From Chaunax sp. Z400 (Eukaryota; Chordata; Actinopteri; Lophiiformes; Chaunacidae): a stretch of DNA of 64,000 bases. The notes below the pieces were generated by a model, which saw only the letters and a list, made by a program, of their open reading frames with translations, did not search any database and had not been told where the DNA came from. The first letter of the stretch is position 1, and the number at the start of each line of letters is the position of its first letter. Position numbers and translations under genes: made by a program. Below, in pieces: positions 39,299-51,221 of this stretch. The stretch covers positions 5,777,908 to 5,841,907 of the forward strand of contig CM075192.1 of NCBI GenBank assembly GCA_037577475.1, read 5' to 3'.

Positions 39299-39681
39299 GC
39301 TGAGTGAATCTCTTCCAGATCGGGCTCACCTAACTGTCATTTGAAGTTGAAATTTGAGAGATGCCTACCAAGATGGACAGATGTAAAACCTGAACTGAAA
39401 TAACTGCAGACTTTATGATATGTTGGCAAATAATTAAGAAAAGGAAGATAAAAGGAAATGATTTTGAGGTATCACCCATCTTAAAAAGCCAACAGCAGAC
39501 AAATCATTATTCATATAAATATTAATAGATCAATAAAAAGTATGGTGACATTCTATAACTCTTATTGTCAACAGTCTATTAAACCCTGATAGAACTTCTT
39601 CCTCTGTCTTTTAGAGGTCAACTGTTAAACATAAACACATCAATAAGCCAAACTACTGCAATATTCCATCATTACCATTAT

Positions 39682-39702
39682 CACACACACACACACACAC
39701 AC
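39682..39702. repeat. (CA)n microsatellite
   Basis: Ten CA units. Confidence 0.93.
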
Positions 39703-40515
39703 TGTAGTTTCTTTGAACTATTTTTATGGATCAGCCACTGAAAATATACCAAACAAATGCAATTCCCTCCATTTTTAGTGATTTTTGTTACAAACTACTC
39801 TAAACAAATGTTTTAGGAAACTGTTGAGCCTCTTCTGTGGAAATAAAACTATACATATATTTGTGAACTGTTTTAATCATATAATTATCAGGCAAAAAAC
39901 AAAATGTAACAATATGATGGAGGCTGCTTATACTGATGAATAGAGAGTTATCACCTGCATCTGCAGCTCCCCTCAGCTTTACAGAGTTTTGTAATGAGTT
40001 TCAGCTCCTTGTTTTTCTGTTCTGATTCACTCAAACTGCTTTCAAAGCATTTTATAATAGTCCATCGAGGCAAATGTCAGTAAGTTGTAAATAAATGGAT
40101 TGTGGTCCAGATGCTGTGTGATCCAAATATGTGAGTGGTCCGGTGAAGAAATTAGTTTTAAGGCTAATTTTAGGCTCGTATTGGTAAAAGTATTATTTCC
40201 AATTAATAAACCTTGTATAAAGTTTGTATTATCAGTGGTCATATAAAGTCATGCACCACATGAACCTCAGTGCAGTCCCACATTTATTGAGATATTGATT
40301 GTGAACATGACCTACATGCCCTTTAGTCTGCTGAAGCCAAGTTTGAATGGCCCACATTCCAAACGCTGACAGTTCACTGGTGCTCCAGTTCCACTGGGGC
40401 CTCAGTACATTATAAAGAAGTAGCTTAGCCTGTTCAAATGGGGCACTTCGAGGATTTAAAGAAGCAAGGTTACTCACACGCAGAGCTGAACTGCAGCAAA
40501 ATGTTGTATTTGTTT

Positions 40516-40665
<150 letters not shown>

Positions 40666-41229
40666 TGCTTGTCTTGAGGGACAAGCCAGAGAGCTCCAGG
40701 ATCTTGCAGCTCTAATATTACAACCTGTGCTTGGATCAACAAAATCAAAAGCCGTCAAGTTTACAAGTCACACACTTGACCTTGACATGTTTTCAGTGGG
40801 TTTTATAGGGACCAAGCCTGAAGCTCACGAATCAGCACTTTTCCTTCACACAGAGTTTTAGGAGAAAAGGAGGGGCAGCAGGGTGAAGCTGTTTTCAGTT
40901 CTAAAGATGGAAATGTAAGCTGGTTGGTCCAACACATTGGATACAGTGTTGATTGGTTTGTTTGTGAGCTGGATTTGGGAAAAACTACTGGACGAATTTC
41001 CAACTTGATCATCCAACTTTATTTATGTGACACTTTTCATACAGACATGCAAGTGTTTCACATAGCAAAATATAAGCAATACATAAATAGTTCTCCTCAA
41101 ACATTTTTCCAAACAAGTGTCTGTTGCTTAGCGCTTAGTGCATATCCCAGTGCTAATGTTGCAAGTACTAAATAAGTATTAGTAAAGTGTCATTGAGGTT
41201 TGGAGACGACATATTTTGTACACATTTTG

Positions 41230-41680
41230 TACATTTCCACTTTGTAGAAACCAACTTTACTCGACTCGACTCGACTCAACTCAGCTTTTCTGCAGGTTGT
41301 TTTCCATTGCGGGGTAGCACCTCCTCAGGGTTGGTGGACCCTGCACAAAACTACCGTAGTGTATAGTCTTCAGTGCGACACACACCTCTCATCCACCTCT
41401 CGTGATCCTCTCATCAGCTATCAAAGACAGGAACGTCTGCACCTCCTCAATATAGCGGCTATAAAAAGCTAAATTAGCTTGGCCGTTAGAACGTGGCGAC
41501 CACTGATTTGAGCTGTGCAGGGTATTCCGTGCGTGCCGAGCATTGATGACGCAATGAAGCAGAAATGATTCTCTCTGACCAATCATTGGTCTGTAATGTT
41601 TCACCGGACCTGTGACCTTTTACTGCTCAGCCCTCTTTGAACCACAATGGAGATGGTACTAAAACAGAGGTACCAGGTAC
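41230..41680 (-). mobile_element. probable PIF/Harbinger-derived element with Myb/SANT-like relic
   Basis: On the minus strand the frame at 41389-41604 contains YIEEVQTFLSLIADERI, the pattern of the Myb/SANT-like accessory protein of fish Harbinger transposons. The left side carries tandem TCGAC pentamers (41258-41284), and GGTACCAGGTACC lies at the right. Boundaries are approximate. Confidence 0.5.
41258..41284. repeat. short (TCGAC)n tandem repeat
   Basis: Three to five CTCGA/CTCAA units. Confidence 0.8.
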
Positions 41681-42053
41681 CATCCACTATATGTGGATTT
41701 TCAAAGAAAGAGACATTCCTATAGTGCATGCCACAAACTTCCCCATCTGACCTGAGGCTTCTGACAGTGCAGCCTCCTGACTGGATACTTATTTCTGACT
41801 GACAACTTCCAAATGGACACTTGTACCCATGAAAGGCTCTGGCCATAAAAAAACTGGGTTGGCCTGTGTCCTGAAATCCACAGCAGCCCCTCCTCCACTT
41901 CTCTTCTCACCGCCACCCAAACACAAACATGTACAAGGCGCTTCATAATCAATGAGTGAGCCAATAACTAGTGACTGATATTGATGACTCTTCCTCATTT
42001 GCTGTCAATTCCCAGCTAGTGGTGGTGGGGTGAGATCGAGCTGGGTTGTCAGT

Positions 42054-42079
42054 CACACACACACACACACACACACACA
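42054..42079. repeat. (CA)n microsatellite
   Basis: Thirteen CA units. Confidence 0.95.
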
Positions 42080-42574
42080 GCACACTAAGAATAACAAAGG
42101 CAGTCTTGTGCACATTCAATTTTGTTTACTTCTTACTACTGTTAAAATATTTTCTATTCTTGTCTGGTCACATGGCAGTAAAATAAGATTAAATAATCTT
42201 ATTTTTTGATTCCCCAGAGGGTAAATTCAACAGAAAAAGTAGCAGAACAGAGACTAAATAGAGGAAGAGGCACTCAAATAAACTCTTTCTTGGACCAAGA
42301 TCCACCATAAGATAAGATGTCATTAAGATCCATTAACATTCCACATTGACAGGTATTTTGCAGAAACACAGTCACACAGACATGAAACTAATTTTTAAAC
42401 ATCTAGATAGACAGTATACCTATTTGTTTAAAATATTATTTCACATCCTCACAATAATACCCCGTAATAAATGTTCAAGAGGGAGCTTACTAATGTAATC
42501 TTTAGTGGTGCGAATCAGAGTTAGTGATTTTTCTATACAGGCGCCGTAAGAATAGTGATTTTAATTTAGTGGAT

Positions 42575-42755
42575 CAGCACCCAAATATACTGAGCAACTT
42601 TTAAAACGCATAATTTTAAGAACCCAATATTTTCCTTTAACTTGCTCTAATCTATTGAACCAAACAAACATGTGATACATAGAAATGTCTTTTTTAAGTA
42701 CCCACAACCAAAACATGTAAAATCATGAATATCCATAATTTAGTCATAACATGAA
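42575..42755 (-). repeat. interspersed repeat family X, copy C
   Basis: The reverse complement matches 51588-51800 and 63670-63895. Shared blocks include ATGTATCACATGTTTGTTTG, GAAAATATTGGG and TTGCTCAGTATA. It ends at CTCAGTATA like the other copies. Confidence 0.7.
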
Positions 42756-42769
42756 CTCCAAGAGTCATG

Positions 42770-43545
42770 GACACAGTAATAAAATGTCTTTGAGAATTTT
42801 CAGATGCTGGGAGATCAGGTCAGAGAGTGTGCTACTGTTTGAAGGGAAATATGTCAGGCCTGTCCTGTTCCATAAAGGAACACCAGAGTATGAGCTGGGA
42901 TCTGAAACCATGCCATTTGTGGGAAGATTTTCTTATTTATTTTATATTTTAGCACTCAGTTCATTGAGACGCCTAAAAATGTCAGCCAAGTACGTGAGCT
43001 TTGATTACCAGCATCTGTAATCAACTCTGCATTGACAGACATTTCCTCTATTTGGAACATTTTGGGCTTTTAACTCATACAGTCGCCCCAAACCCTACCC
43101 CCATGAAAGTCAGCGGTCATGTGTAGCAAACAATTATGATGCTCTGCTCCCATTTCCTAACAGACGGGTCTTTAATGGTCACCCCTTGATGAAATTAACA
43201 GTGTCCCCTGCTCTGTCCAGCACGTCCCAAAGTTCTTTCAGTAGCATTTTTGCAACCAGTAACTCACGTAATGCATCACATATTAATGAAAGATGTAGTA
43301 GTAGTAGTAAGTATTTCGTAGTCATCTGCTGACCATGCACCCGCTGACCAATCAGACACTCAGTCATACGTTGATGTTGTAACATGGGGAAAGGGGCATG
43401 TGTGACAGATTTTGGTGATGCATGAGGCTGGTAATGATCTGCATTTTCATGATGAGTTTCTTTTTTTATTTTAATTATAACTATGATGTCAGCAACATCA
43501 GAATATCTTTTTGCAGGACCACGTGACAAACCAAGATGGCACCCC
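42770..43545. repeat. unclassified interspersed repeat, long copy
   Basis: Two blocks recur in the same order at 59580-59940: GATGCTGGGAGATCAGGTCA...CCTGTCCTGTTCCATAA, and TGGTAATGATCTGCATTTTC...GTCAGCAACATCAGAATAT. The copy here has about 470 bp between the blocks; the other is shorter. The coding frame at 43179-43616 (-) is not conserved in the second copy. Confidence 0.55.
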
Positions 43546-44194
43546 TGGGTGCGAAAGCATCCCGCTTGAGAAAGGTGGCATTTAATGACAGGAAAATCAG
43601 CAATGAGCTGGACCACATTTCATTTTAAGACAACCCTACTGAGCAGTATGTGGAGTGAATGACAGGATGGTATGAGAAATAACTACAAGCCTTTGTGTGC
43701 AGAAGAATAGTCTTCCTGGATGAAATGGCCTCTAATGTGGGATGTTTTGACAGGTTAAAAAAAAAATTCAAACCAATTTCCGTGCACCAAACTAAACCAT
43801 ACACGTCTCTGATAGGATCTAGGACTGTAGATGGAACATCAAAACAGAGCTCAGGTGTGCCAGGCTGTGTCAGAGCCCATCTGCAGCAGCTGTTAGAGCC
43901 ATAGCTCATCCAAATATTTACAAGGAGGCCTCCGAAAAAATATAATTGGGATCTGGGTTGAGGAGGGTCTCATCCTGAAGCTCAGGTGCAGTTTGGTTCC
44001 ACATTTCTCCTCTCAAGCTCCTCCACATCCAACATAGCATACATTCAAGGACAGGCCATGTAAAATAAGCACTAAACAGGCTGAGGAGGTCAACATTGTG
44101 GAGTTATCAAACTATAAATGTAAAAACAGTTACATCCAATAGCCAAAAAATAAACAGGGATGATTAAGTGGGATTCAAAACATGAAGAGGAAAT

Positions 44195-44242
44195 TTGATT
44201 TTTTTCTTCTTCTTCTTTTCTTCTTCTTTTTTCTTTTTTTTC
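44195..44242. repeat. polypyrimidine (TTC)n-rich tract
   Basis: A run of T and C with several TTC/TTTC units. Confidence 0.8.
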
Positions 44243-44449
44243 TAAATATCTGTCTGCATGTATACTTATGGTTTGTGCCAAGATTAGGTAAAAACCATTT
44301 CTTTAAAATACATGCAGTTTGATCTTGCAGCGGATAATTAGTATTTCTGTGCTTGTGAGTGTGTATGTGACCTACACCAGCCCTCTTTGAAAGACTAGCC
44401 TGTTACATTTTATTTGGAACTAATACCTATCTCTCATCAAAGAGGGCGT

Positions 44450-44870
44450 GATCCACCATGAGTGAAACAGAGAGACAGAACAAGACAAACAGGGACGAGA
44501 GGACAGGCAGTAACACCAATGAGCTGTGTTGTGGTTTGTTTTTCCATGCACCCCCAGCCAGCCCAAAGTCTAAAGAGTCCCAAGAACAGAATACAGAGCG
44601 GTGATGTTGGCCACAAACAAGAGCTCAGCAGCCACTGGTGGCCCCAATCAACACTGAAGATCTGGTGTGTTGGGCCGGGATCATGCAGCAAAGCCCACAC
44701 CAGGGCACAGGACCCCCTCCAGAACAGAAACCAGATAGTCTGGTCAGTGCCCCCCAGCCGCAGAACCCACAGCACCATAGGGGCCCAGGCATGACGTACC
44801 AGGCCAGGGCACAGGAAGTTACCCAACCAGCGCTGCCAGAGGGCCCAGGCCCACAAGGGACACATCGATA
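44450..44870. mobile_element. GC-rich interspersed sequence, probably LINE 5' region
   Basis: The segment is sharply richer in C and G than its surroundings. The plus frame has Pro/Gln-rich PQNPQHHRGPGMTYQARAQE, which I recall from fish retroelement ORF1-like sequences. There is no intact start-to-domain structure, so I do not call a gene. Confidence 0.35.
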
Positions 44871-45090
44871 TTGATGGGAACCATATGGAGGAGTTTCATT
44901 TATTTCTCAAATTTCAAACCACTTCATGGTGGAAAGTGTTTCTCTAATTTTTCAGTCCATTTGAATCTGGATCCTATAAAACACCTTTAATTCTCTAAAT
45001 GGGATCTATTTCTGGTGCAGATCATCATCTCACACCATCTTTAATGGAATTACTTAAATACATTTTTATCACTTCAGAAAATTCACTATC

Positions 45091-45202
45091 ACTATAATAC
45101 TTTATTATCACTAAAATTACTATAATACTTTATTATCACTAAAATTACTAAAATACTTTATAATCACTAAAATTACTATAATACTTTATAATCACTAAAA
45201 TT
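45091..45202. repeat. 28-bp minisatellite, four copies
   Basis: Four head-to-tail copies of ACTATAATACTTTATTATCA plus CTAAAATT. Single changes (TTAT to TAAT, ACTATA to ACTAAA) distinguish the copies. Confidence 0.95.
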
Positions 45203-47600
45203 CAAACATTTAGTTTTCTTGATTTGAATATTCAGTTTGAGAAGGATTGTTTTATGGTCAATCCAGCAGTGACTGTCTTTGATGAACAGGACCAAGTTCT
45301 CCATGTGCAGAGCAAATAGGTAAAGGATCGGCTCAGTTCCATTGTCTGAAAATGTCCTACAGTGTTACAAACTTTTCAGACAATATTTGTGCTGAGAAAA
45401 CAAAGTCATATTTTTTTACTAGCTTGGACTCAGAACTCTCACTTACAGAACATGATCCTCAGAGAATAGACGTTTTCAAATTCTAGCTGTTATAGATGTT
45501 CGAATTTCCATATTCATGACCAGTTTAAGGACTTGTTTTTATTACCTCTATTTTTATTATCATTTCTTATCTTGTGTTTTCAAGAACAATAATAACATTT
45601 GTGTTGATTCCCACAGAGTACCAGGCCTGTAGAGTGTAACCCTGCAGCTCCAGCAAGGTGTGGGTGGTGTGGGGAGGTCAAAGTCCTAACAGGCCCTGGG
45701 CCTATTATGATAATAATTTTAAGTTTTGTTTTTTTAAAATTATTTTTTTTTTCTCTTACAATTACATAGAGTGCAAGTTGTCTGTATTTCCAGAGCCAGT
45801 CTTGACTTAGAAATATTTCAAAAAGCTTTGCTGATATTACATAGAACTAATATGCAGCATTTAAAAATGGCCCTGGGGTAGGAGGGATATAAACTACATG
45901 CTCACATGAGCCAAAATGTAACCAGCCCAAAAACTTTTTTTTACAAGGAAGGAGACAGTCTGGTGCTATGATGTTTTAGTTTGTTGAGTTTTGTTAACTT
46001 TCATCAACTACCTCAAAGTTGACTGTAAAGGCAACCCTATGTCTTCATCATAAACATTTTTCTATCATGCTAACATCAATCCAGATGTCATGAGTGAAAG
46101 AAAGGCAGGCTGTGAGCTGTGTAAACAAGCCTTTGTCACAAGTGATCCAAAGTCTTTTGCACTATAGTTACAGGCAAATACTGTAGCCCAACAAAAGGAC
46201 CCTTCTCAGCAGGCTATTGTAAATACCGTGACATATTAATTGTGGAGATAGCGGACTTCGATCCATGACTGCCAGCTTGTTTCTCACCTGACCACAATCA
46301 GTGTCAAATCGATGGTGGTGCTCCTGTGTTAAAGAAAAGCAGAGAACTCCTGCAGCCTTGAGGAGCCTGTGTTGGTGTCAGCCCTTTGGGCCTCCTCTAA
46401 GGCTCTGTGGCAATACTACAAGCCCCCAGAGGCCATCAGCCTTGGCCCCTCTGACTCTTTGACTCATTGCCCACAAGCTAAGTTTGTTAGCATCCTCAGA
46501 CAAGACTGCCAGAGATGCTGTTAGATATATTACTAGTGTTAAGATCTACTTTTCTTGCAATGATAAACACTGAACTGATCTTCTGTATAGTCATTCACAT
46601 CCCATGACTCCTTCTGTTTTATTTATAAGTTGGGAGGAAATTATGCCAAAGATAGTGGAAATTATATAGGAATATGTGGATAGTAAAGACATTCAAATAT
46701 GATTATTTGTGTGATGTGTGCAATTTTCCACATGATTGATGTCAGGTTGAAGTGTCTTGCATGTATTGACACCATACATCTGCTCAGATGTCGACATTAG
46801 AATCACTTGTTTTCATTCAGTTTAACAGCATAGAACCAGGCTCAGACTACCTCTGTAGTCAAATTAAAATTCTGTCTGATTTTGAAATCTGGTAACATCA
46901 AACACACGAGGAAAAACTTCACATATTTTCTTCTTTCTCATCTCAAACATGCATGCACAACAAGATTTGAAAATAATGGTGCTTCAAACACTAGGGAAGA
47001 AGATGTGAACAACATGGAGACTGGCATGGTGCAACAACTTGCTTGTGGTACAGCTTTACAAAAGTAGAAGGCTAAATAAATTATTCTGGTTGAGAAAATG
47101 GTTGAGAGACGCGTCAACACAATTTTGTTCATCCTTTAGTGAGAAACTAAAGGTGGGATTCATGCTGTGTCTCAAATCGCCTACTTCCATTAGTGTTCTC
47201 AAATGTAGTATACTGCATGTGAGACTACTTCATGCATAGTAGCTAAAATGGTGCAATCATACAGGGTCCTGACCACCTCTGAATGTGGTCTGAATACGTC
47301 TTGACTGTGTTCACACCTGTACTTAGAGCCGCGATCACTCAGGACACATTTTAATACCAAGTGTAAACGAGGCCAGAGATTCCCAGGAGAACTGTTGAGT
47401 TATACTCACTGTTGACAACGTAAGCTGCAAATGGGAGGGTTTGTATAATGGAGAGAAAGCTGTGTACTGTGACTCCAGCAGTAACACACCACAGCTTATC
47501 GGTAAACACCGTTAATCACAGGTTAGCAGATGGGAATGTTAATTGCAGAGGAGGAAATAACAAGATCCAGAGGTGGCTTCTATTTATTGTCACCCCTACT
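45203..47600. other. gene-free stretch
   Basis: No supported gene. The interval 46080-46400 is less AT-rich and lacks repeats, and might be conserved non-coding DNA; see the findings. Confidence 0.35.
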
Positions 47601-47619
47601 GTTACTGATAAGGGCCAGA

Positions 47620-47621
<2 letters not shown>

Positions 47622-47678
<57 letters not shown>

Positions 47679-47689
47679 TATGTGTGTGT
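47622..47689. repeat. (GT)n microsatellite
   Basis: A GT tract of about 56 bp, then GTATGTGTGTG. Confidence 0.96.
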
Positions 47690-48521
47690 TTATTATCCAT
47701 GGAGGGAGCATCATTTATGTCTTGTGTCACTTCCACAGTCTTCTTTGTATTTTCGTCTGTCAGTGCAGAAAATAAACACAGGGTCAGTCTATAGGCAAAT
47801 GGCACCAGGTTAATGTTGCAATAGAAATAAATAGGGTTACGTCATTTTAACATGCATTTCAACCCTTTACACAAACTGAATAGAAATAAAAGTATTTCAA
47901 CACTGGTTTATCTTTACCAGTCTGACATTGGATGGATGGAATTAATGTTAGCTAATGATCTTTTCATTCATTCAGGTGAACCAGCCGGCATGACGATGGC
48001 CACTGTTTAACGTAGCGTGATAGCACAGGAGCTATTTGTCAGATGATGTCCAGAGAAGAGTGTCATTAAATGTTGCCATGTTGCAAGACCTTACCTAAGA
48101 AGGCGGTGGATTGGTTCCCTATAAGTATCGTAAACAGGACCTCAGTGTCAAAACAGAAGTCATTTCAACTGTAAAACTTAAAAATCAGTAATGTTTTGAC
48201 TAAAATTTACACTAACAAATCATCCCAGGAGAGGACACAACTCACTTCAGTTACTGTTACTCAGTGCTGTTATTCTTTATATGAGTAACAGGGCTGAAAG
48301 TAACAGGATGTAGCAAATACATGCATGAACTATAGCCACATAGCATCTATGCTAATAGCATGAGGATGCTGAGCACATTGTAATGATCTGCCTTTTTTTA
48401 AATGAACAAATAAACACCTTAGAATTAATTCATGTAATGCTGAGATTGACCTTCTCAGTCAAAGTTACAGTATCATACGTTGTAACTGCTGTTGTCTGAG
48501 TGAGGAGACTATCGCTCCACC

Positions 48522-48582
48522 CAGCTCCACGTTCCACATGTATGAGGAACAGGGTGACCAGATCCCAATGAACCAAATATAG
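48522..48582 (+). other. possible upstream or duplicated exon of the HMG-box gene
   Basis: An acceptor-like CCCAG precedes an open frame from about 48525 that reads STFHMYEEQGDQIPMNQI and then stops at 48580-48582. The run F-x-x-YEE-x-x-DQ lines up residue for residue with FLPYEEPVDQ at the start of the exon at 48956, in the same reading phase. No GT donor sits where one is needed, so it may be a decayed duplicate, a cryptic last exon, or an exon whose donor was lost near the repeat that begins at about 48640. This is an inference from a short match. Confidence 0.3.
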
Positions 48583-48636
48583 CATGTTAAAAACTTAAAC
48601 ATATTATTATTATTATCTTAAGTTTCACAGTATTTA

Positions 48637-48880
48637 TTGCCTTGTGTGAGGCTGGCCCGGGGGAGCGTCTGGTGGATCCATTCAGGGGGGGCTGCGGCCG
48701 GCATCTGGCGGTTGCCGTCGGTGTGCCTGTTGCCTGGCCTCCTGGTCTTGGGTCGGATGGGTGTGGGGCTGGGTTGGGGACGTCCTGGTGGAGGGGGGAG
48801 GAGAGGCATGGCTGGCATTGATGTGGGGGCTCGGACCTTGGCTATGGGCCCTCTGATGGGCATGGATGGTCTGAACATTT
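48637..48880. mobile_element. GC-rich fish interspersed repeat inside the HMG-box gene region
   Basis: GGCCTCCTGGTCTTGGGTCG and GGGCTGGGTTGGGGACGTCC are recalled as parts of a widespread fish LINE 5' region. Composition changes abruptly at both ends. It lies between the possible upstream exon and the first secure exon, with its right edge 75 bp before that exon. Confidence 0.5.
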
Positions 48881-48955
48881 AGGATGAGTGTTGGTCTTAT
48901 TAAATGTTTTCAGTGTGTGTATCATGGCTGGCTAACCCTCCCTCTCTCTTCACAG

Positions 48956-50503
48956 TTCCTGCCTTATGAGGAGCCTGTGGACCAGCCAGCTGCAGCCTCC
49001 TTCTACTCTGCAGCTCCTCAACAGCCAGTAAGACCATGGTTAAACACACACTCTAAAGTTGTACAGTCTTGTTGTCTAAAAGCTTTAGTTAGGATAAATA
49101 AAACTATCTGTGACCAGTTATTTAGTAATACCAGACCAGATCATTGCTTATAACCAGTCAAAGTTAGTGGTTAAAGTCTGTTTTAATGAGGTTGAGACTC
49201 ATTAAAAAGACTCCCTTTCTCTCTGACTCTGACACCTTAGTCACATGACATCACTGCAGCTTGTCTGATCACCTGTTCTGTGTTTTTTTTGTGTCTCCAG
49301 TGTGACGACCTACCAGTGCTGACGCTCACTGCAGGGATGAGCCTTTGTCCTGTTGGATTTACGTACGTAACACACACACATGAATTCAAACAGACATATG
49401 AGTGAACACAGCTGCTGAGCTCCTCCTTGTCTCTTCACACACACTCTCTCTCTGATGTGAAACATCTCTGTCTCTCTTTATCTGCTAGGAATGGAAAGGT
49501 GGTGTACAGGATCCAAGAATCCGTCGTCACTCCACCTCAGCCTGCTGCTGCCCAGCTCCACACCTCCACATCACAGTAAGTGTTGTCTGTCCAGTCAACA
49601 CTTAATGTACATTTTTCTCTCCTGTGATTGGCTCATGATCTGTGATGGTGGGCAACAACTGGAAGACCATCAAAATACAGACTCATACTTAATTTCCTGC
49701 AGCTGTTGTCTGATTGCAGAGACACTATAATTAAAATCAATGTCTTTTAATGGGTTTAAATGTACAACAGAGCACAAAGGATGGATTTTACTCATGTCTT
49801 CTGTTCTTCTTACTTTACTGTCTCCTTCTAAAATTATTCTCACAGTTTAACACGTGTCCACCTTCTCTGTGTTTTTCTTCATCCTTGCAGAAAGAGGAAG
49901 CGGAAGGACGATGATGGTCGTATAAAAAGGCCACCAAACGCCTTCATGGTCTTCAGCAGGGAGCAGAGGCCTCTCATCATGGCTGAGCAGAACACCAGGG
50001 ACAGCAGGACCGTCGCCACAGTCCTGGGAGAGAGGGTCAGTGTGTCTGCTTTCAGAAATGATCCACATTTATTGTCAAATGTACAGAGAAGTTCAGTATT
50101 TCATGACATAATTGTAATGTGGGAGTTTTTACTGGAGAGCTGCACTCATTCATTAAGATCTGTGTTCATATCCATGCATCTGTTCATATGTTCTGTGCAG
50201 TTGGCCTCTGTAGGAGTGTGTATGGGTGTGTGTGCTGACAGTGTGTGTCTGTTCACAGTGGATGGCGATGTCCTCAGAGCAGCAGCAGAGGTATTTTGAG
50301 GAGGCCTTTGAGGTGAAACGGCTCCACAACAAGCTGTACCCAGACTGGACCCCCAACAGTGTATGTATATGTGTGTGTTCACTGTGCTGACACACAACTC
50401 AACATGTTTCCATCACCACACCAGAGCTGATGAAACAAAGGGAGTGACAAATGTCTTCTGTTTGTTTGTGTAGACCAAGAAGAGAAGGACCGACCCGGTG
50501 TAG
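48956..50503 (+). CDS. TCF/LEF-like HMG-box protein, six visible exons (5' end incomplete)
   Basis: Six exons join in frame: 48956-49027, 49301-49362, 49489-49575, 49891-50035, 50259-50360 and 50474-50503 (stop TAG). Each is flanked by AG acceptors and GT donors (for example GTACGT, GTAAGT, GTCAGT, GTATGT), and all phases agree. They give 165 residues. Residues about 85-155 form an HMG box beginning IKRPPNAFMVF and ending RLHNKLYPDWTPN. The LH-x-x-LYP-x-W ending is the TCF/LEF signature, not the SOX or HMGB one. Basic clusters flank the box (KRKRK at 75-79, KKRR at 158-161), as expected for DNA contact and nuclear import. The N-terminal part is Pro/Ala-rich with a YEEPVDQP motif. There is no visible beta-catenin-binding domain, so it is much shorter than a canonical TCF7/LEF1. 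I infer a nuclear DNA-binding protein, possibly one of the small fish-specific TCF-like paralogs; I cannot give a symbol. The initiator exon was not found. The gene converges on the SDR gene about 8 kb downstream. Confidence 0.82.
49891..50360 (+). other. HMG-box region of the TCF/LEF-like gene (two exons, one intron)
   Basis: The DNA-binding box is split between exon 49891-50035 (basic KRKRK lead, then IKRPPNAF to VLGER) and exon 50259-50360 (WMAMSSEQQ to PDWTPNS). The break falls just before the conserved Trp of helix 2, at phase 0. The Met of NAFM occupies the position that intercalates into DNA in TCF/LEF boxes. The intron, 50036-50258, is short and contains only a GT-rich patch. Confidence 0.8.
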
Positions 50504-50843
50504 GGCTCCTACCTTAATTAAGGTAAGACAGTATTTCTGTTCATCTCAGTGTTTTTATCTGACGTCTGATGAAAACTCCATGATGTTTGACAAAGTTGAT
50601 CACAGATAGTTAAAATACTCAGACTTCACTGACATGTTTTACAGGAAACATATTTGTCGGATTATTTTTAAAGAGTCAGTTTAACATTTTGTGTAGTTTT
50701 TAAACATTTTACAATAATTTCAGGTTGTGTAGAGAGAATTAGGAAACTAAGACTTTTAACATCATCCATGTTTTTCTTTGTTTGCAGCTGCAGCTGTGAT
50801 GAGACTGTCCTCATCAAGTCCTGGAGCTTCTATATTGTGTTAA
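50504..50843 (+). other. likely spliced 3' UTR of the HMG-box gene
   Basis: After the TAG the sequence runs 19 bases to a strong donor (AAG then GTAAGA, donor at 50523). A TTTGCAG acceptor ends at 50787. The segment from 50788 starts CTGCAGCTGTGATGAG and has no extended coding potential. No clear AATAAA was seen close by, so the 3' end is undetermined. Confidence 0.35.
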
Positions 50844-51221
50844 GTATACTCTCTCCACAAGCTGCTGATCCATCAGTAAACTAGAAACCAATTAGACGGT
50901 CAGACAAAGGTACACTTCATTATCCAATCACTGAGGACATGTCAGAACCGGAGGCTGCAGTGTTTCCATACAAAAAATGTCATATGGAGTCAACCTAATA
51001 TCACATAATCATCTATTATATAATATATAATATATATATTCTATAATTATCAGATATAAAACTTCTACAGTTTGATTTTCATGTGGTTCACAGCGGGTTT
51101 GGGCCTAAATTCAGTCAATTAAATGTCATTTAAAGAAGCAGAAGTAATCATTATTCATAATCATTTAGGTGTGACATGTTTGGTCAAACCTCTGACTGTC
51201 TAAAACTGGTGACATATTGTA

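Noticed and set aside
43179..43616. 145-codon minus-strand frame
   Set aside because: It falls in an interspersed repeat whose second copy (59580-59940) does not preserve the frame.
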